Source of the DNA: Phycisphaerae bacterium
GTDB taxonomy: Bacteria; Planctomycetota; Phycisphaerae; Sedimentisphaerales; SM23-30
Assembly (NCBI GenBank): GCA_016342495.1
Contig: JAEIOG010000030.1
Span: 1-49,250 of the forward strand
Direction: 5' to 3'
Length of the DNA: 49,250 nucleotides
The position numbers were made by a program, and so were the translations under genes. The notes below the pieces were generated by a model. That model had not been told where the DNA came from, did not search any database, and worked only from the letters and a program-made list of their open reading frames with translations. The first letter of the stretch is position 1. Every line of letters begins with the position of its first letter. Of the stretch, positions 33,763 through 42,740 are shown in pieces.

Positions 33763-35006
33763 TGAAAATAAAAACTTATAAAGCTGGTTCTATGCCTTTG
33801 GCATTGGCTCAGGTGAAAAAAGACCTGGGCTCTGATGCTGTTATTGTACACACTCGAACGGTAAAGAAGGGCGGGGTCTTTGGACTTGGTTCCAAAAGTG
33901 TCGTTGAGATTACCGCCCGCAAAGCCGGGAATAATCCTCCTGCGCGCAAAAGGCCGGCGAATCGGTTGGCGGACCTTTATGCCGGGAAAGTTAATACTGA
34001 TACTTTTCCTAAGGTCAATATCCGGGCTAATCCTTCCGTTCAGAACAATTCAAGGCTTAGTATCCCAATTCCTTCAGTAGAGCGGCCAGTTGATGATGGA
34101 GTGAAAAAAGAAATTTCGCAATTAAGGGAAATTGTCGAAAGTCTTGTGCGTGAACAGCGACAACTTCATGCTCCACAAATGCCCGAACAATTATTTGATA
34201 TGTATCTTGATCTGGTTCAGCGTGAAGTTGCTGACGAAATTGCCCGTGAACTTATCGACCATGTCCAGCGTGATATGACCGGCGATCAAATCCAATCGGT
34301 TGATTTGGTGCGTAATAAACTGGTTAATATCATGGACAATATGATAAGCACCGCCGGGCCGGTCTGTCCTAACTTAAATGGCAATGCCCGGGTTGTAGTG
34401 CTTATTGGGCCAACCGGAGTTGGTAAGACCACTTCGATTGCTAAAATAGCCGCTAACTTAAAGCTTAGGCAAAATAAAAAAGTCGGTTTGATTACCATTG
34501 ATACCTATCGTATTGGTGCGGTAGACCAGCTTCGGATGTATTCCCAGATTATAGATGTTCCTTTGAAAGTGGTTTTGACTCCCGGTGAGCTGCGCGGCGC
34601 GATTGATTCGATGAATGATTATGATTTTGTTCTGGTTGATACCGCAGGGAGAAGCCAAAAAGATGACCTTAAACTGCAAGAATTAAAGACTTTTATTGAT
34701 GCTGCTAAAGCTGACGAAGTTCATCTGGTTCTGTCAAGTACCGCCAATCAATCTCATATGCTCAGTGCCGCCGAACGTTTCAAAAGTATTGGCGTTGACC
34801 GGATAATTTTGACCAAGCTGGATGAGGCTATTAGTTTTGGTGTTATTCTTTCGGTTATGAAGAAAGTTGATGCTTCAATTTCTTATGTCACAACTGGGCA
34901 GGCCGTCCCTGATGATATTGAAGTCGCCGGAGGTCAGAAACTGGCTCGGATGATGCTGGGCCTCAATGATAATGTTCCAAAGAAATCTTCTGGTTATGTT
35001 GGCTAG
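33759..35006 (+). CDS. flhF: Flagellar biosynthesis GTPase FlhF
   Basis: This 415-residue SRP-type GTPase has a basic N-terminal segment (about 1-115), a helical N domain (about 116-205) and a G domain. The G domain carries G1 GPTGVGKTT at 217-225, then LITIDTYRIGAVDQLRMYSQ, DTAGRS and TKLDEA. FlhF sets flagellar position and number in polar flagellates, acting with FlhG. The four-base overlap with flhA implies translational coupling. The first of two adjacent ATG codons is used. Its presence with flhG points to controlled, probably polar, flagellation. Confidence 0.94.
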   Translation: MMKIKTYKAGSMPLALAQVKKDLGSDAVIVHTRTVKKGGVFGLGSKSVVEITARKAGNNPPARKRPANRLADLYAGKVNTDTFPKVNIRANPSVQNNSRLSIPIPSVERPVDDGVKKEISQLREIVESLVREQRQLHAPQMPEQLFDMYLDLVQREVADEIARELIDHVQRDMTGDQIQSVDLVRNKLVNIMDNMISTAGPVCPNLNGNARVVVLIGPTGVGKTTSIAKIAANLKLRQNKKVGLITIDTYRIGAVDQLRMYSQIIDVPLKVVLTPGELRGAIDSMNDYDFVLVDTAGRSQKDDLKLQELKTFIDAAKADEVHLVLSSTANQSHMLSAAERFKSIGVDRIILTKLDEAISFGVILSVMKKVDASISYVTTGQAVPDDIEVAGGQKLARMMLGLNDNVPKKSSGYVG

Positions 35007-35076
35007 AATTTTTTGGATCAAACAATTTATTTAATATTTTTGCTGTTACCAAAATATTGCAGGAGGGACGACAGCA

Positions 35077-35934
35077 GTGGATAAGACAATAGTAGATCAG
35101 GCCGAAAAACTCAGACTTATGGTCAGAGACCGGAAAAAGACCGCCCAGATTTTGGCTGTCACTTCTGGCAAAGGCGGTGTTGGTAAAACTTCAGTGGCGG
35201 CTAATCTGGCGATATGCCTGCGGGCTGCTGGTAAAAGGGTTGTTCTGGTTGATGCTGATCTGGGTCTTGCCAATCTTGATGTGCTTTTTAATATAAAATC
35301 ACGTTATAACCTGGCTCATGTGATTTCAGGTCGTCGCCATATTGATGAGATTATCCAGAAAGCTCCCGGTGGAGTAAAACTGGTTTGTGGTGCTTCAGGG
35401 TTAGCAGAGATGGCCGAATTAACCAGTTTTCAACGCCAAAGGATTATTCAGGAGTTGTCAACGTTGGAGTCCCAGGCCGATATTATAATTGTAGATACTG
35501 GTGCGGGTATTTCGCCTAATGTTTTAGCATTTTGTGAAAGTGCTGATCATACATTATTGGTAGCAACACCTGAGCCTACCAGTGTTACCGATGCCTATGC
35601 CATGATTAAGAGGTTGTCTCAGTCCGGTACTGGTGTCAAGGTTTCATTACTGGTGAATATGGCTCAATCACGCTTACAGGCGAAAAATGTTTATCAGCGG
35701 CTTTCAATGACTGCCAGAAAGTTTTTGGACATACCAATTTCTGACGCAGGTTTCATATTGAAAGATGAGCGAGTACCTGAATCGGTTTGTAATTGTGAAC
35801 CCGTGGTGCTGGCATATCCACGTTGTCAGGCCAGTTATTGCTTTTTGGCGTTGGCTTCAAAGATAAATAGGGGCTCGGATCGCTCGGCTTTAAATGATGG
35901 TTTCTTTAAAAAAGTTGTAAATTGGTTTTTTTAA
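35077..35934 (+). CDS. flhG: MinD/ParA-like ATPase FlhG (FleN/YlxH)
   Basis: This 285-residue ATPase starts at GTG behind a strong AGGAGG site. The deviant Walker A GKGGVGKT is at 31-38 and the partner motif VLVDADLGLANLDVLF follows; IIIVDTGAG is the Walker B part. FlhG counters FlhF and limits flagellum number. A DQAEKLR-type stretch at the N terminus resembles the helix by which FlhG stimulates FlhF GTPase. It follows flhF by 70 bases. Confidence 0.93.
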   Translation: MDKTIVDQAEKLRLMVRDRKKTAQILAVTSGKGGVGKTSVAANLAICLRAAGKRVVLVDADLGLANLDVLFNIKSRYNLAHVISGRRHIDEIIQKAPGGVKLVCGASGLAEMAELTSFQRQRIIQELSTLESQADIIIVDTGAGISPNVLAFCESADHTLLVATPEPTSVTDAYAMIKRLSQSGTGVKVSLLVNMAQSRLQAKNVYQRLSMTARKFLDIPISDAGFILKDERVPESVCNCEPVVLAYPRCQASYCFLALASKINRGSDRSALNDGFFKKVVNWFF

Positions 35935-36017
35935 TTAATTTTTACTAAACAAAAACAGGTAAAGTGTCGATATATGAGATTGTCGTATAATATTTTTTAC
36001 GAAAAGAGGGTGATTGC

Positions 36018-36311
36018 ATGACTACTCATGTCTTTGCTGCGGGCTTTGGCTTTCTGGCCTTTGCTGTCAGCCTTCTTATTGGAATGATTGTAAATAATAC
36101 TTATCAGACCGTTGTTTGGCGGTCTTTAAAAGTAATGGTGCTATTTTATATTCTAGGCTGCATTGTCTCAGCTATTGGTTTCAAGGTTATTCAGGAAAAC
36201 TTTGAAGCTGAGATTGAAGGTACTCAGGCGGAGTCTGAGTCGCAGACCGAAGAAACGCGGAGCGCAGGTGATCAGGAAGAGGAACTGGTAGAAATTTCCG
36301 GTCCCGAATGA
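36018..36311 (+). CDS. Small two-helix membrane protein with acidic tail
   Basis: I do not recognise this 97-residue protein. It has two membrane helices (about residues 5-26, VFAAGFGFLAFAVSLLIGMI, and 38-60, LKVMVLFYILGCIVSAIGFK). A strongly acidic, Glu-rich tail of about 37 residues follows, with no Cys or His pattern. It lies between flhG and fliA on the same strand, with gaps of 83 and 63 bases, so it is likely transcribed with the flagellar genes. AGAGGGTGATTGC before the ATG offers a ribosome site. Confidence 0.7.
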   Translation: MTTHVFAAGFGFLAFAVSLLIGMIVNNTYQTVVWRSLKVMVLFYILGCIVSAIGFKVIQENFEAEIEGTQAESESQTEETRSAGDQEEELVEISGPE

Positions 36312-36374
36312 TCTTATAGTTAATTGGTAATAATAACCTGCATATGCAATGCGAAATCCAGATTTGAGGTATTT

Positions 36375-37202
36375 ATGGAGAATGTCAAGGAGAAGACTCA
36401 AAAACTTACAACTAGAGAAGAAAAAGCTCTTCGTGAACAAGAAATGCTGTTAATTTGGCAAGAGTTCAAAGAAACTTCTGACCCTTTGCTACGCAATCAG
36501 CTGATGGAAGAATATCTACCACTGGTTAAGTATAATGCAGAGAGAATCTATTCGAAACTTCCCGATGAAGTTGAACTGGATGATCTTGTCAGCGCTGGTC
36601 TTTTTGGACTTATTGATGCTATTAAGAGTTATGACCTGTCTCGTGGTGTTAAATTCTCAACTTATTGTGCTCCACGTATTCGTGGTGCTATCTTAGATGA
36701 GTTGCGCAGCATGGACTGGGTTCCGCGACTGGTGAGGTCTCGTGCCCACAAGATGGATCAGGCCATGAAGTCCCTGGAAGCTGAAAAAGGCCGAACTGCT
36801 TCCGATGAAGAAGTAGCTAACCGCATGGGAGTATCTCAGGGTGAATTTGTCAAGCTCAAGCGTGACGCTACAGCTGTATCTCTGGTTTCTCTTAGTCGAA
36901 AATGGTATGAAACTGACAGCCAAAAAGATGTTTGTGAAATTGATGTCCTCGAAGATAAACGTGGACTGAACCCATTGCATGAAATCCAAAAACGCGATCT
37001 AAAAGATGTGCTTACCCGTGGGCTTACCCGTGCAGAAAAGCTCATTTTAATCCTTTATTATTATGAAGAAATGACCATGAAAGAAATCGGAGCTACTCTT
37101 GACCTTTCCGAGTCACGCGTCTCTCAGATGCATTCTTCAATTTTAGCCAGGCTTAAAGCCCAGGTTGGCCATAAAAAACAGGAAATTCAGGCTGAATACT
37201 AA
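36375..37202 (+). CDS. fliA: Flagellar sigma factor sigma-28 (FliA/WhiG type)
   Basis: This protein has 275 residues from the ATG at 36375, which has GAGG five bases before it; an earlier TTG at 36324 would add a 17-residue piece without support. Region 2 (ELDDLVSAGLFGLIDAIKSY, FSTYCAPRIRGAILDELRSM) and the DWVPR motif identify the FliA group. Region 3 (ASDEEVANRMGVSQGEFVKL) and region 4 (MTMKEIGATLDLSESRVSQM) are complete. It should read late flagellar promoters such as the GCCGATAA site before motA. No anti-sigma FlgM is in the window. Confidence 0.95.
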   Translation: MENVKEKTQKLTTREEKALREQEMLLIWQEFKETSDPLLRNQLMEEYLPLVKYNAERIYSKLPDEVELDDLVSAGLFGLIDAIKSYDLSRGVKFSTYCAPRIRGAILDELRSMDWVPRLVRSRAHKMDQAMKSLEAEKGRTASDEEVANRMGVSQGEFVKLKRDATAVSLVSLSRKWYETDSQKDVCEIDVLEDKRGLNPLHEIQKRDLKDVLTRGLTRAEKLILILYYYEEMTMKEIGATLDLSESRVSQMHSSILARLKAQVGHKKQEIQAEY

Positions 37203-37223
37203 CGGTAATTATTTAATATTTAT

Positions 37224-37362
37224 ATCCAGGCTGTTTATACAGCTTTGCCAGGGGGGCAAAATTGAAAGCAGCTGACTATTCGGTCAGCTAAACGATATAT
37301 CTGGATTTCGTTATACCAATTAACGAATTTGGGGCAGGAATCAAACACCTGCCTCTTTTTTT
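37224..37362 (+). ncRNA. Multi-hairpin structured element, possible RNA
   Basis: A closing stem ATCCAG/CTGGAT (37224-37229 with 37301-37306) encloses three perfect hairpins: GCTGT/ACAGC (37230-37243), TTTGCC/GGCAAA (37244-37260) and AGCTGAC/GTCAGCT (37270-37289). A further hairpin CGTTA/TAACG (37309-37325) and a rho-independent terminator (37331-37362) follow. The cloverleaf-like plan suggests a folded RNA. It does not match a tRNA, since the T-loop and the anticodon stem-loop sizes are wrong, nor any riboswitch I can recall. It could be the 3' end of the fliA transcript, a small RNA, or a leader. Confidence 0.4.
37331..37362 (+). terminator. Rho-independent terminator downstream of fliA
   Basis: GGGGCAGG (37331-37338) pairs with CCTGCCTC (37348-37355) with one wobble, and seven T follow. 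It is the likely end of the flagellar transcript or of the structured RNA just before it. Confidence 0.85.
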
Positions 37363-37551
37363 ATGCGCCAAAACAAGATGCTTAAGTTGTTTTTTTATAG
37401 ATACTTATGTGTTTCTTTTGTTGATTTTGTCTCTAGTATTTTGTTAGTCAGGATCAATTTATATTAAAAATCAGCATTTTATGTGATATTTTGGGATGGC
37501 TGTGCGTCTGGTTATATATACTCATATTAATATCTGTAGTTACTTTGATGC

Positions 37552-37579
37552 TTGACAGCAAATATCTATTGGTTAATAT
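37552..37579 (+). promoter_or_regulatory. Sigma-70-like promoter of the efflux operon
   Basis: A perfect -35 box TTGACA (37552-37557) is followed by 16 bases and TAATAT (37574-37579). Transcription should begin near 37586, so the run of ten G (37593-37602) falls in the first bases of the message. Confidence 0.55.
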
Positions 37580-37592
37580 AAGTGTTAGACTA

Positions 37593-37602
37593 GGGGGGGG
37601 GG
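37593..37602 (+). repeat. Run of ten G in the efflux operon leader
   Basis: Ten consecutive G follow TA and precede TGTGTAAAAAAA. Such a run is very unlikely by chance in this AT-rich DNA. It lies about 50 bases ahead of the ATG of the adaptor gene. Confidence 0.85.
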
Positions 37603-37653
37603 TGTGTAAAAAAACAGTTGTATGCAGCGGTAAATCTTGCTGAAAGGGATATA

Positions 37654-39012
37654 ATGCGTAAGTTTTTTAAGACCACAATTTTTTTGGTGATAATTTTGAC
37701 AATAATTGCCGTAGGTGCGGTTCAGTCAATGCTTGGCAAGAAGATTTCCTCAATTGATAAGCCTACTTCTGTGCGTTTAGAAACCGTTAGATTCGGCGAT
37801 CTTGTTGAAATTGTTACCGCTCCTGGCCAGATAGAACCGCGAAGCAAAGTAGATATTTCGGCAAAAGTCGCAGCTCGGATAGTTGAACTTCCTTTTGAAG
37901 AAGGCCAACATGTCAAAAAGGGGGATTTGCTAATCAAGCTTGATTCTAATGACCTGGAAAGCCGTCTGCGATCTGCTCAGGCAAGCTATCAGGGCCAGGA
38001 AGCTCAAATTCAGGTAGATAAAGCTAATATCGAACGTCAAAAAGCCAGTCTAAAAGCTACCGAAGCAACCTTGAATCAGGCTGAGAAGAATTTTCAGCGG
38101 CAAAAACAGCTTTTGGAGTCAAAAGATGTTAGTCAGGCAACCTATGATGAAATTGCGTGTCGGCTGGAAGAACAAAAAAACCAGTATGAAGCCGCCCAGC
38201 AGGGCTTAAAAGCCTCAGAATTAGGCCTTATTGTAGCTGAATACAATCTTCAAACTTCACTGGAAAGAATTGAACAGGCCAAAGATGAGCTTAGTTATGC
38301 CACTATCACCTCGCCGATGGATGGTATTGTCACGCGTATTAATGCCGAAGTTGGTGAAATGGTAATGACTGGTACAATGAACAATGCTGGCACAATAATT
38401 ATGCAGGTTGCGGATTTATCGCAAATGCTTTTGGTTGCCCAGGTCGATGAAGCTGATATTGGCAAGTTAAAGGTTGGACAAAAGACCAGGATCAGGGTTC
38501 AGGCTTTTTGGGGCCATGAATTTCAGGGTGCCGTTGATACTATCGCTCTTACCCATGACCGTTCGACTTCACAAACCAAATATTACAAAACTGAGATTAT
38601 TGTTGAAGCTGACTCTGAGCATCAATTATTTTCAGGCTTGACTGCTGATGTTGACATTGAAACTTTAAAGCATGAAAATATCATTAAAATTCCCACCCAA
38701 GCCGTTGTCTCTCGAAAAGTTGACGATTTACCCCTTGAGATTCGTCAGGACAATCCCAATGTCGATATGGCTAAAACGGAAGCTCTAATTGTATATCGCA
38801 TGGTTGATGGCAAGGCTGTCGCTACTCCGGTTGAAATTGGTTCCAGCGACATATCTCATATCATCATTAAATCAGGAATAAATGAAAATGATATTGTTGT
38901 CATCGGTCCATATAAAGTTCTGGGTACTCTTAAACATGGTCAAAAATTGATCGATGAAAAAGAAGCTGATAAAGATAAAGTAATCCCGGTTTTGCCAGAG
39001 ACTAAACCTTAA
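37654..39012 (+). CDS. MacA/HlyD-type periplasmic adaptor of an efflux pump
   Basis: This protein has 452 residues from the ATG at 37654 (AAAGGGA site ahead; a TTG at 37618 is less likely). The N-terminal membrane anchor (FFKTTIFLVIILTIIAVGAV) is followed by a lipoyl half-motif (VDISAKVAARIVELPFEEGQ, VKKGDLLIKLD) and a long coiled-coil hairpin (about 100-210). The second lipoyl half follows (YATITSPMDGIVTRINAEVG), then beta-barrel domains with PTQAVVSRK. It bridges the inner-membrane MacB-like complex and the TolC-like channel encoded downstream. The next gene starts 18 bases later. Confidence 0.88.
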   Translation: MRKFFKTTIFLVIILTIIAVGAVQSMLGKKISSIDKPTSVRLETVRFGDLVEIVTAPGQIEPRSKVDISAKVAARIVELPFEEGQHVKKGDLLIKLDSNDLESRLRSAQASYQGQEAQIQVDKANIERQKASLKATEATLNQAEKNFQRQKQLLESKDVSQATYDEIACRLEEQKNQYEAAQQGLKASELGLIVAEYNLQTSLERIEQAKDELSYATITSPMDGIVTRINAEVGEMVMTGTMNNAGTIIMQVADLSQMLLVAQVDEADIGKLKVGQKTRIRVQAFWGHEFQGAVDTIALTHDRSTSQTKYYKTEIIVEADSEHQLFSGLTADVDIETLKHENIIKIPTQAVVSRKVDDLPLEIRQDNPNVDMAKTEALIVYRMVDGKAVATPVEIGSSDISHIIIKSGINENDIVVIGPYKVLGTLKHGQKLIDEKEADKDKVIPVLPETKP

Positions 39013-39030
39013 TTTTTTACAGGATTTTAT

Positions 39031-39765
39031 GTGAGCAATAATACTTTAATTAAGCTTGAAGACATAATGCGAATATACAAAGTTGGCTCCGAAAGCATTC
39101 ATGCCCTTGATGGTGTTTCTGCTGAGATTGGCCAGAATGAATATGTCGCGGTTATGGGCCAGTCTGGATCGGGTAAATCTACGCTTATGAATCTGCTGGG
39201 TTGTCTGGATCGGGCGACTTCCGGCTCATATTTTCTGGATGGCAAAGATACTACCAAAATGAGTAATTCCGCTTTGGCTCATGCCCGCAATGAAAAAATT
39301 GGTTTTGTTTTCCAGTCCTTTGAATTATTGCCGCGTTTCAGTGCCATCAAAAATGTCGAATTGCCATTGATTTACGCTCGTAATGGATCATTCTTGCGTC
39401 GCAAAAAAGCTAAACGTGTTCTCCAGCGGGTGGGCCTGGCTGATCGCATGGATCATCGGCCCAATCAGCTTTCCGGTGGTGAAAAGCAGCGCGTCGCGAT
39501 TGCCCGGGCCTTAATTAATGACCCGAGCATTTTGCTCGCCGATGAGCCTACCGGTAATCTTGATTCCCGGACTTCCCGTGAAATCCTGGCTTTATTTGAT
39601 GAGCTATACCAGGATGGCCAGACAATCATCATGGTTACCCATGAATCCGATGTTGCCTGTCATGCCAAGCGAATTATCAGAATGCTTGATGGACGTATCG
39701 TTAGCGATTTGCCTGTCGAGCAGGATAAAGCTTATAAATATCGTGATGGAGGGCAAAGGCTATGA
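39031..39765 (+). CDS. MacB/LolD-type ABC transporter ATPase
   Basis: This 244-residue ATP-binding subunit starts at GTG with AGGA ahead. Walker [10 protein letters not shown] is at 43-51, the Q-loop is [12 protein letters not shown], the signature [15 protein letters not shown] is near residue 148, and Walker [13 protein letters not shown] and the switch His in MVTHESD are all intact. Group-specific features match the MacB/LolD/FtsE class that works with FtsX-fold permeases. It energises the permease encoded by the next gene, with which it overlaps by four bases. Confidence 0.92.
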   Translation: MSNNTLIKLEDIMRIYKVGSESIHALDGVSAEIGQNEYVAVMGQSGSGKSTLMNLLGCLDRATSGSYFLDGKDTTKMSNSALAHARNEKIGFVFQSFELLPRFSAIKNVELPLIYARNGSFLRRKKAKRVLQRVGLADRMDHRPNQLSGGEKQRVAIARALINDPSILLADEPTGNLDSRTSREILALFDELYQDGQTIIMVTHESDVACHAKRIIRMLDGRIVSDLPVEQDKAYKYRDGGQRL

Positions 39766-41030
39766 AATATCTATTCACTTTCCCGATAAGATTTTTAAGG
39801 CTTATCATTCAGTCTGTGCAATTGGCCATGAGCCAGATCTGGTCAAATAAAATCCGTTCAGTTCTGACAACTCTCGGTATTATTATTGGCATTGCCTCAG
39901 TTACCGCTGTAATAGCAGCTCTTACTGGTCTTGAAACCAAGGTAATGTCTGAGCTGGAAACCTTTGGCATGAAGAATATCCATATTTGGCCGGAATGGCC
40001 GGATTCCGGACCGATGAAGCACGCTTCGTGGGCTCTTATTCGTTTTAAGCCCGATCAATTTGATGGGTTGCTGGATCATTGTCCTTCGGTTGAATGTTTT
40101 ACCAGGATGTCTGCTTTTAATGATACGGTTCAGCATGGTGATCGTTCGATTGAGAGTGCCAGTATTAATTGCGTTGATGCGGCCTGGATTAAAATGGAAT
40201 CCCGTGAACTGCTTTTTGGCCGACCGTTTTCAACTTTGGAAGAAATTCAGGGGCGGCAGGTCTGTTTAATTGACCCCAGGCTCAGGGATAAGCTTCATCT
40301 CGATAAAGATTGTATTGGCGACCTGATAACCATTGGCAATCTCAATTATCGAGTCATTGGTATTATTAAGGAAAAGCCGAAAAATTCTTTTGAAGGTATG
40401 GGTGGCCGCGGTGAAAACTTTGAAGTTTATATTCCGTTCATTCTTCATTATCAAATGCAGAAGCCATGGTTCAGGGTGATGGCTTCCAGTAAATCGCCGG
40501 AACTTTCTGAAGATGCCAAAGAGGAAATTACATTCTTCCTGCGGAAAACCCGCAGATTAAAACCGGGTTATCCCAATACTTTCAATGTTCAGACCGTTGA
40601 AAGCGGGGTTCAGACCTTCAAAAAAATCATGGGTTCCATTACCGCTGTCGCTGCCGGTATTGTTGGCATATCCCTTATTGTTGGTGGCATTGGCATTATG
40701 AATATTATGCTGGTTTCAGTTTCTGAGCGGACCCGCGAAATAGGTCTGCGAAAAGCCGTAGGAGCTAAAAGTTCCGCTATTTTAACTCAGTTTCTTATTG
40801 AAGCTGTCGTTTTGTGTTGCGTAGGTGGAGTTTTTGGCGTGGGCCTGGGCCATCTTATCACTCAAGCGGTCAAACAAATACCCAACGCCAATCTTGACCA
40901 GGCTTATATCCCCCCATGGGCGATTATGATGGCTTTTGCTTTCTCTGCTGGGGTGGGCATTTTCTTTGGCATGTTCCCGGCGGTTAAAGCTTCTAAACTT
41001 GACCCTATCGAGGCATTAAGACATGAATAA
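39762..41030 (+). CDS. MacB/FtsX-type ABC transporter permease
   Basis: This 422-residue permease has a first membrane helix at about 26-48 (IRSVLTTLGIIIGIASVTAV), a large periplasmic MacB_PCD domain (about 50-280), and three C-terminal helices with the FtsX patterns GIVGISLIVGGIGIMNIMLV and VSERTREIGLRKAVGA. The tail ends ASKLDPIEALRHE, a common MacB finish. It is a mechanotransmission-type transporter that passes substrate or force from the periplasm to the TolC-like channel. It overlaps both neighbours (four and eight bases), so the operon is tightly coupled. Confidence 0.92.
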   Translation: MKYLFTFPIRFLRLIIQSVQLAMSQIWSNKIRSVLTTLGIIIGIASVTAVIAALTGLETKVMSELETFGMKNIHIWPEWPDSGPMKHASWALIRFKPDQFDGLLDHCPSVECFTRMSAFNDTVQHGDRSIESASINCVDAAWIKMESRELLFGRPFSTLEEIQGRQVCLIDPRLRDKLHLDKDCIGDLITIGNLNYRVIGIIKEKPKNSFEGMGGRGENFEVYIPFILHYQMQKPWFRVMASSKSPELSEDAKEEITFFLRKTRRLKPGYPNTFNVQTVESGVQTFKKIMGSITAVAAGIVGISLIVGGIGIMNIMLVSVSERTREIGLRKAVGAKSSAILTQFLIEAVVLCCVGGVFGVGLGHLITQAVKQIPNANLDQAYIPPWAIMMAFAFSAGVGIFFGMFPAVKASKLDPIEALRHE

Positions 41031-42714
41031 ACATTTTATTAAATTATTGATACTTGTATTTATATTTGTTTTCGGTGGCTGTTTGAAGGTCATGGAATCC
41101 GACAAATTCCGCACTCTGGAAATCCCCGAAAGAAAATTGAAACAGATAGAAACACTTGATCTGGAATCGATGAAAGCCGATGATCAGGAAGGTTCCGCTG
41201 CAACAATTCAGCCGCCAGCTGAACTTATGCTAACCCTCGAAGAAGTCCGCTTAATTACTCTGGAAAATAATCTGGGATTAAATGCAGAGTTGATCTCTCC
41301 AACTATAGCAGCTGAAAATGTCAGAGCTGTGGAAGCTGCCAAATATGCGATTGTTTTTAATGCTGGAATCACCCATGCCAAAAATGATTCTCCAAATATT
41401 AATAAAGAAATCGTTGGTGCTCTCGGTAATACCAAGGTTGTTACTAGTATCAATGGTGTTAAAAGCGATCAAACCAATCTTAATATGGGGGTTTCAATTC
41501 CTTTGCAGACCGGTGGATCTATCAATTTCGACTTGAATGACAATCTTGGAAAGTATTATGGTGATGACCAGGTTGTAAATGGATTAATAATAGAAGGTGA
41601 CACTGATCGATATAGTACACCTTTGAGTTTTTCGGTCAGCCAACCATTGCTTAAAGGTGCCGGAAAGCGTGAATTTATGCACGGAATTCGGCTGGCAAAA
41701 TATAATCAAAGCAGTGTCTCTGCGGCAACTAAATTAGCGATAATCAATGTTCTCACCGCCGCTGATAGTGCTTACTGGGATCTTTATAAAAAAAGAAAGG
41801 TTTTAGAGGTTCGACAAAAGCAATACAGTCTTGCTCAGGTACAACTTGAAAAGGCTAAGAGGATGGTTGATGCTGGCCAAAGCCCTCAGGTAGAGGTTTT
41901 GCGAGCTGAGGCCGGGTTAGCTAGTCAATTATCTACAATTATCGCCGCTGAAAATGATTTACGAAAAAGCCAGCGTAATCTGAAGTTCATCATGAATAAA
42001 CCTGAGTTATCTGTCGATGGCCCCACAGTTCTTTTGCCCCATACAGATGCAGATCCCTTTTATTCAGCTTTCGATAGTGATAAGCTTGTAAGCTATGCCA
42101 TCGATAATCGTATGGAACTGTTGCAGCTGGAAATAGATATTGCCAAAAATTTAAGTGAAATTGCGAGCTTGCGTAATGCCGGCCTGCCCGAACTTAATTT
42201 TCAATATCGTTATCAGGTAAATGGTTTGGGCACCAGTAGAAGCGATGCTTATGAACTGCTGACCGACAAAGATTATGAAAACCACATGCTTGGTTTGAAT
42301 TTACGTTATCCATTCGGGAATAAAGCCGCTAAAAGTAATTTGCTTGCATCACTTTATCAGCGTAGACAGAAATTAGCTTCAATCCAGGACAAAGAAGCTA
42401 ATATCCAGCAGGAAGTGCTCAATGCTCTTGACTCTCTGGAAACTACCTGGCAGCAGATTCTGGCTAATCGCCAAAGTTCCATTCTTCAGGGTCGCCTTTA
42501 TCAGGCGGAGCTGAAACAATTTGAAGTTGGTACCCGGACATCAACTGAGGTTCTGGAAGCTCAGGCAAGTTTTGCTGATTCCCAAAGTGCTGAGTATACC
42601 GCTTTGGCTAACTATCAAATCGCATTGATTGATCTGGCCAAAGCCACTGGCACGCTATTGGGTGCCGCTAAAGTCCAGTGGGCTCCGGAAGTCCCTGATG
42701 TTGGTGTGAAATGA
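41023..42714 (+). CDS. TolC-type outer membrane efflux lipoprotein
   Basis: This 563-residue protein has a lipoprotein signal peptide (LLILVFIFVFGGC, lipidated Cys20). Two OEP repeats with long helices follow, including MMGVSIPLQTGGSINFDL-like NMGVSIPLQTGGSINFDL and VSQPLLKGAGKREFMHGIRL. VEVLRAEAGLASQLSTIIAA and TSTEVLEAQASFADSQSAEY are the matching helix ends of the two halves. It forms the trimeric channel of the tripartite pump. The acylated N terminus is like the NodT/OprM branch. It ends 26 bases before a convergent gene. Confidence 0.9.
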   Translation: MNKHFIKLLILVFIFVFGGCLKVMESDKFRTLEIPERKLKQIETLDLESMKADDQEGSAATIQPPAELMLTLEEVRLITLENNLGLNAELISPTIAAENVRAVEAAKYAIVFNAGITHAKNDSPNINKEIVGALGNTKVVTSINGVKSDQTNLNMGVSIPLQTGGSINFDLNDNLGKYYGDDQVVNGLIIEGDTDRYSTPLSFSVSQPLLKGAGKREFMHGIRLAKYNQSSVSAATKLAIINVLTAADSAYWDLYKKRKVLEVRQKQYSLAQVQLEKAKRMVDAGQSPQVEVLRAEAGLASQLSTIIAAENDLRKSQRNLKFIMNKPELSVDGPTVLLPHTDADPFYSAFDSDKLVSYAIDNRMELLQLEIDIAKNLSEIASLRNAGLPELNFQYRYQVNGLGTSRSDAYELLTDKDYENHMLGLNLRYPFGNKAAKSNLLASLYQRRQKLASIQDKEANIQQEVLNALDSLETTWQQILANRQSSILQGRLYQAELKQFEVGTRTSTEVLEAQASFADSQSAEYTALANYQIALIDLAKATGTLLGAAKVQWAPEVPDVGVK

Positions 42715-42740
42715 AGATAAAATCATATCCTTCGGGTATG

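Larger units (their letters stand above)
37203..37653. other. Gap between fliA and the efflux operon
   Basis: This 451-base region without a gene holds a structured, possibly RNA-coding element (37224-37325), a terminator (37331-37362), a sigma-70-like promoter (37552-37579) and a run of ten G (37593-37602). The middle (about 37365-37550) is AT-rich and shows nothing I can name. Confidence 0.6.

Noticed and set aside
37224-37306. A tRNA gene, because of the cloverleaf-like plan
   Set aside because: The third hairpin has a 7-pair stem and six-base TATTCG loop, the middle loop has five bases, and the acceptor lacks a proper 7-pair stem and CCA-type end.
42718-42740. Small hairpin ATATC/GGTAT between the TolC-like and RlmN-like genes as a terminator
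   Set aside because: Only five pairs with a wobble and no T-run on either strand.
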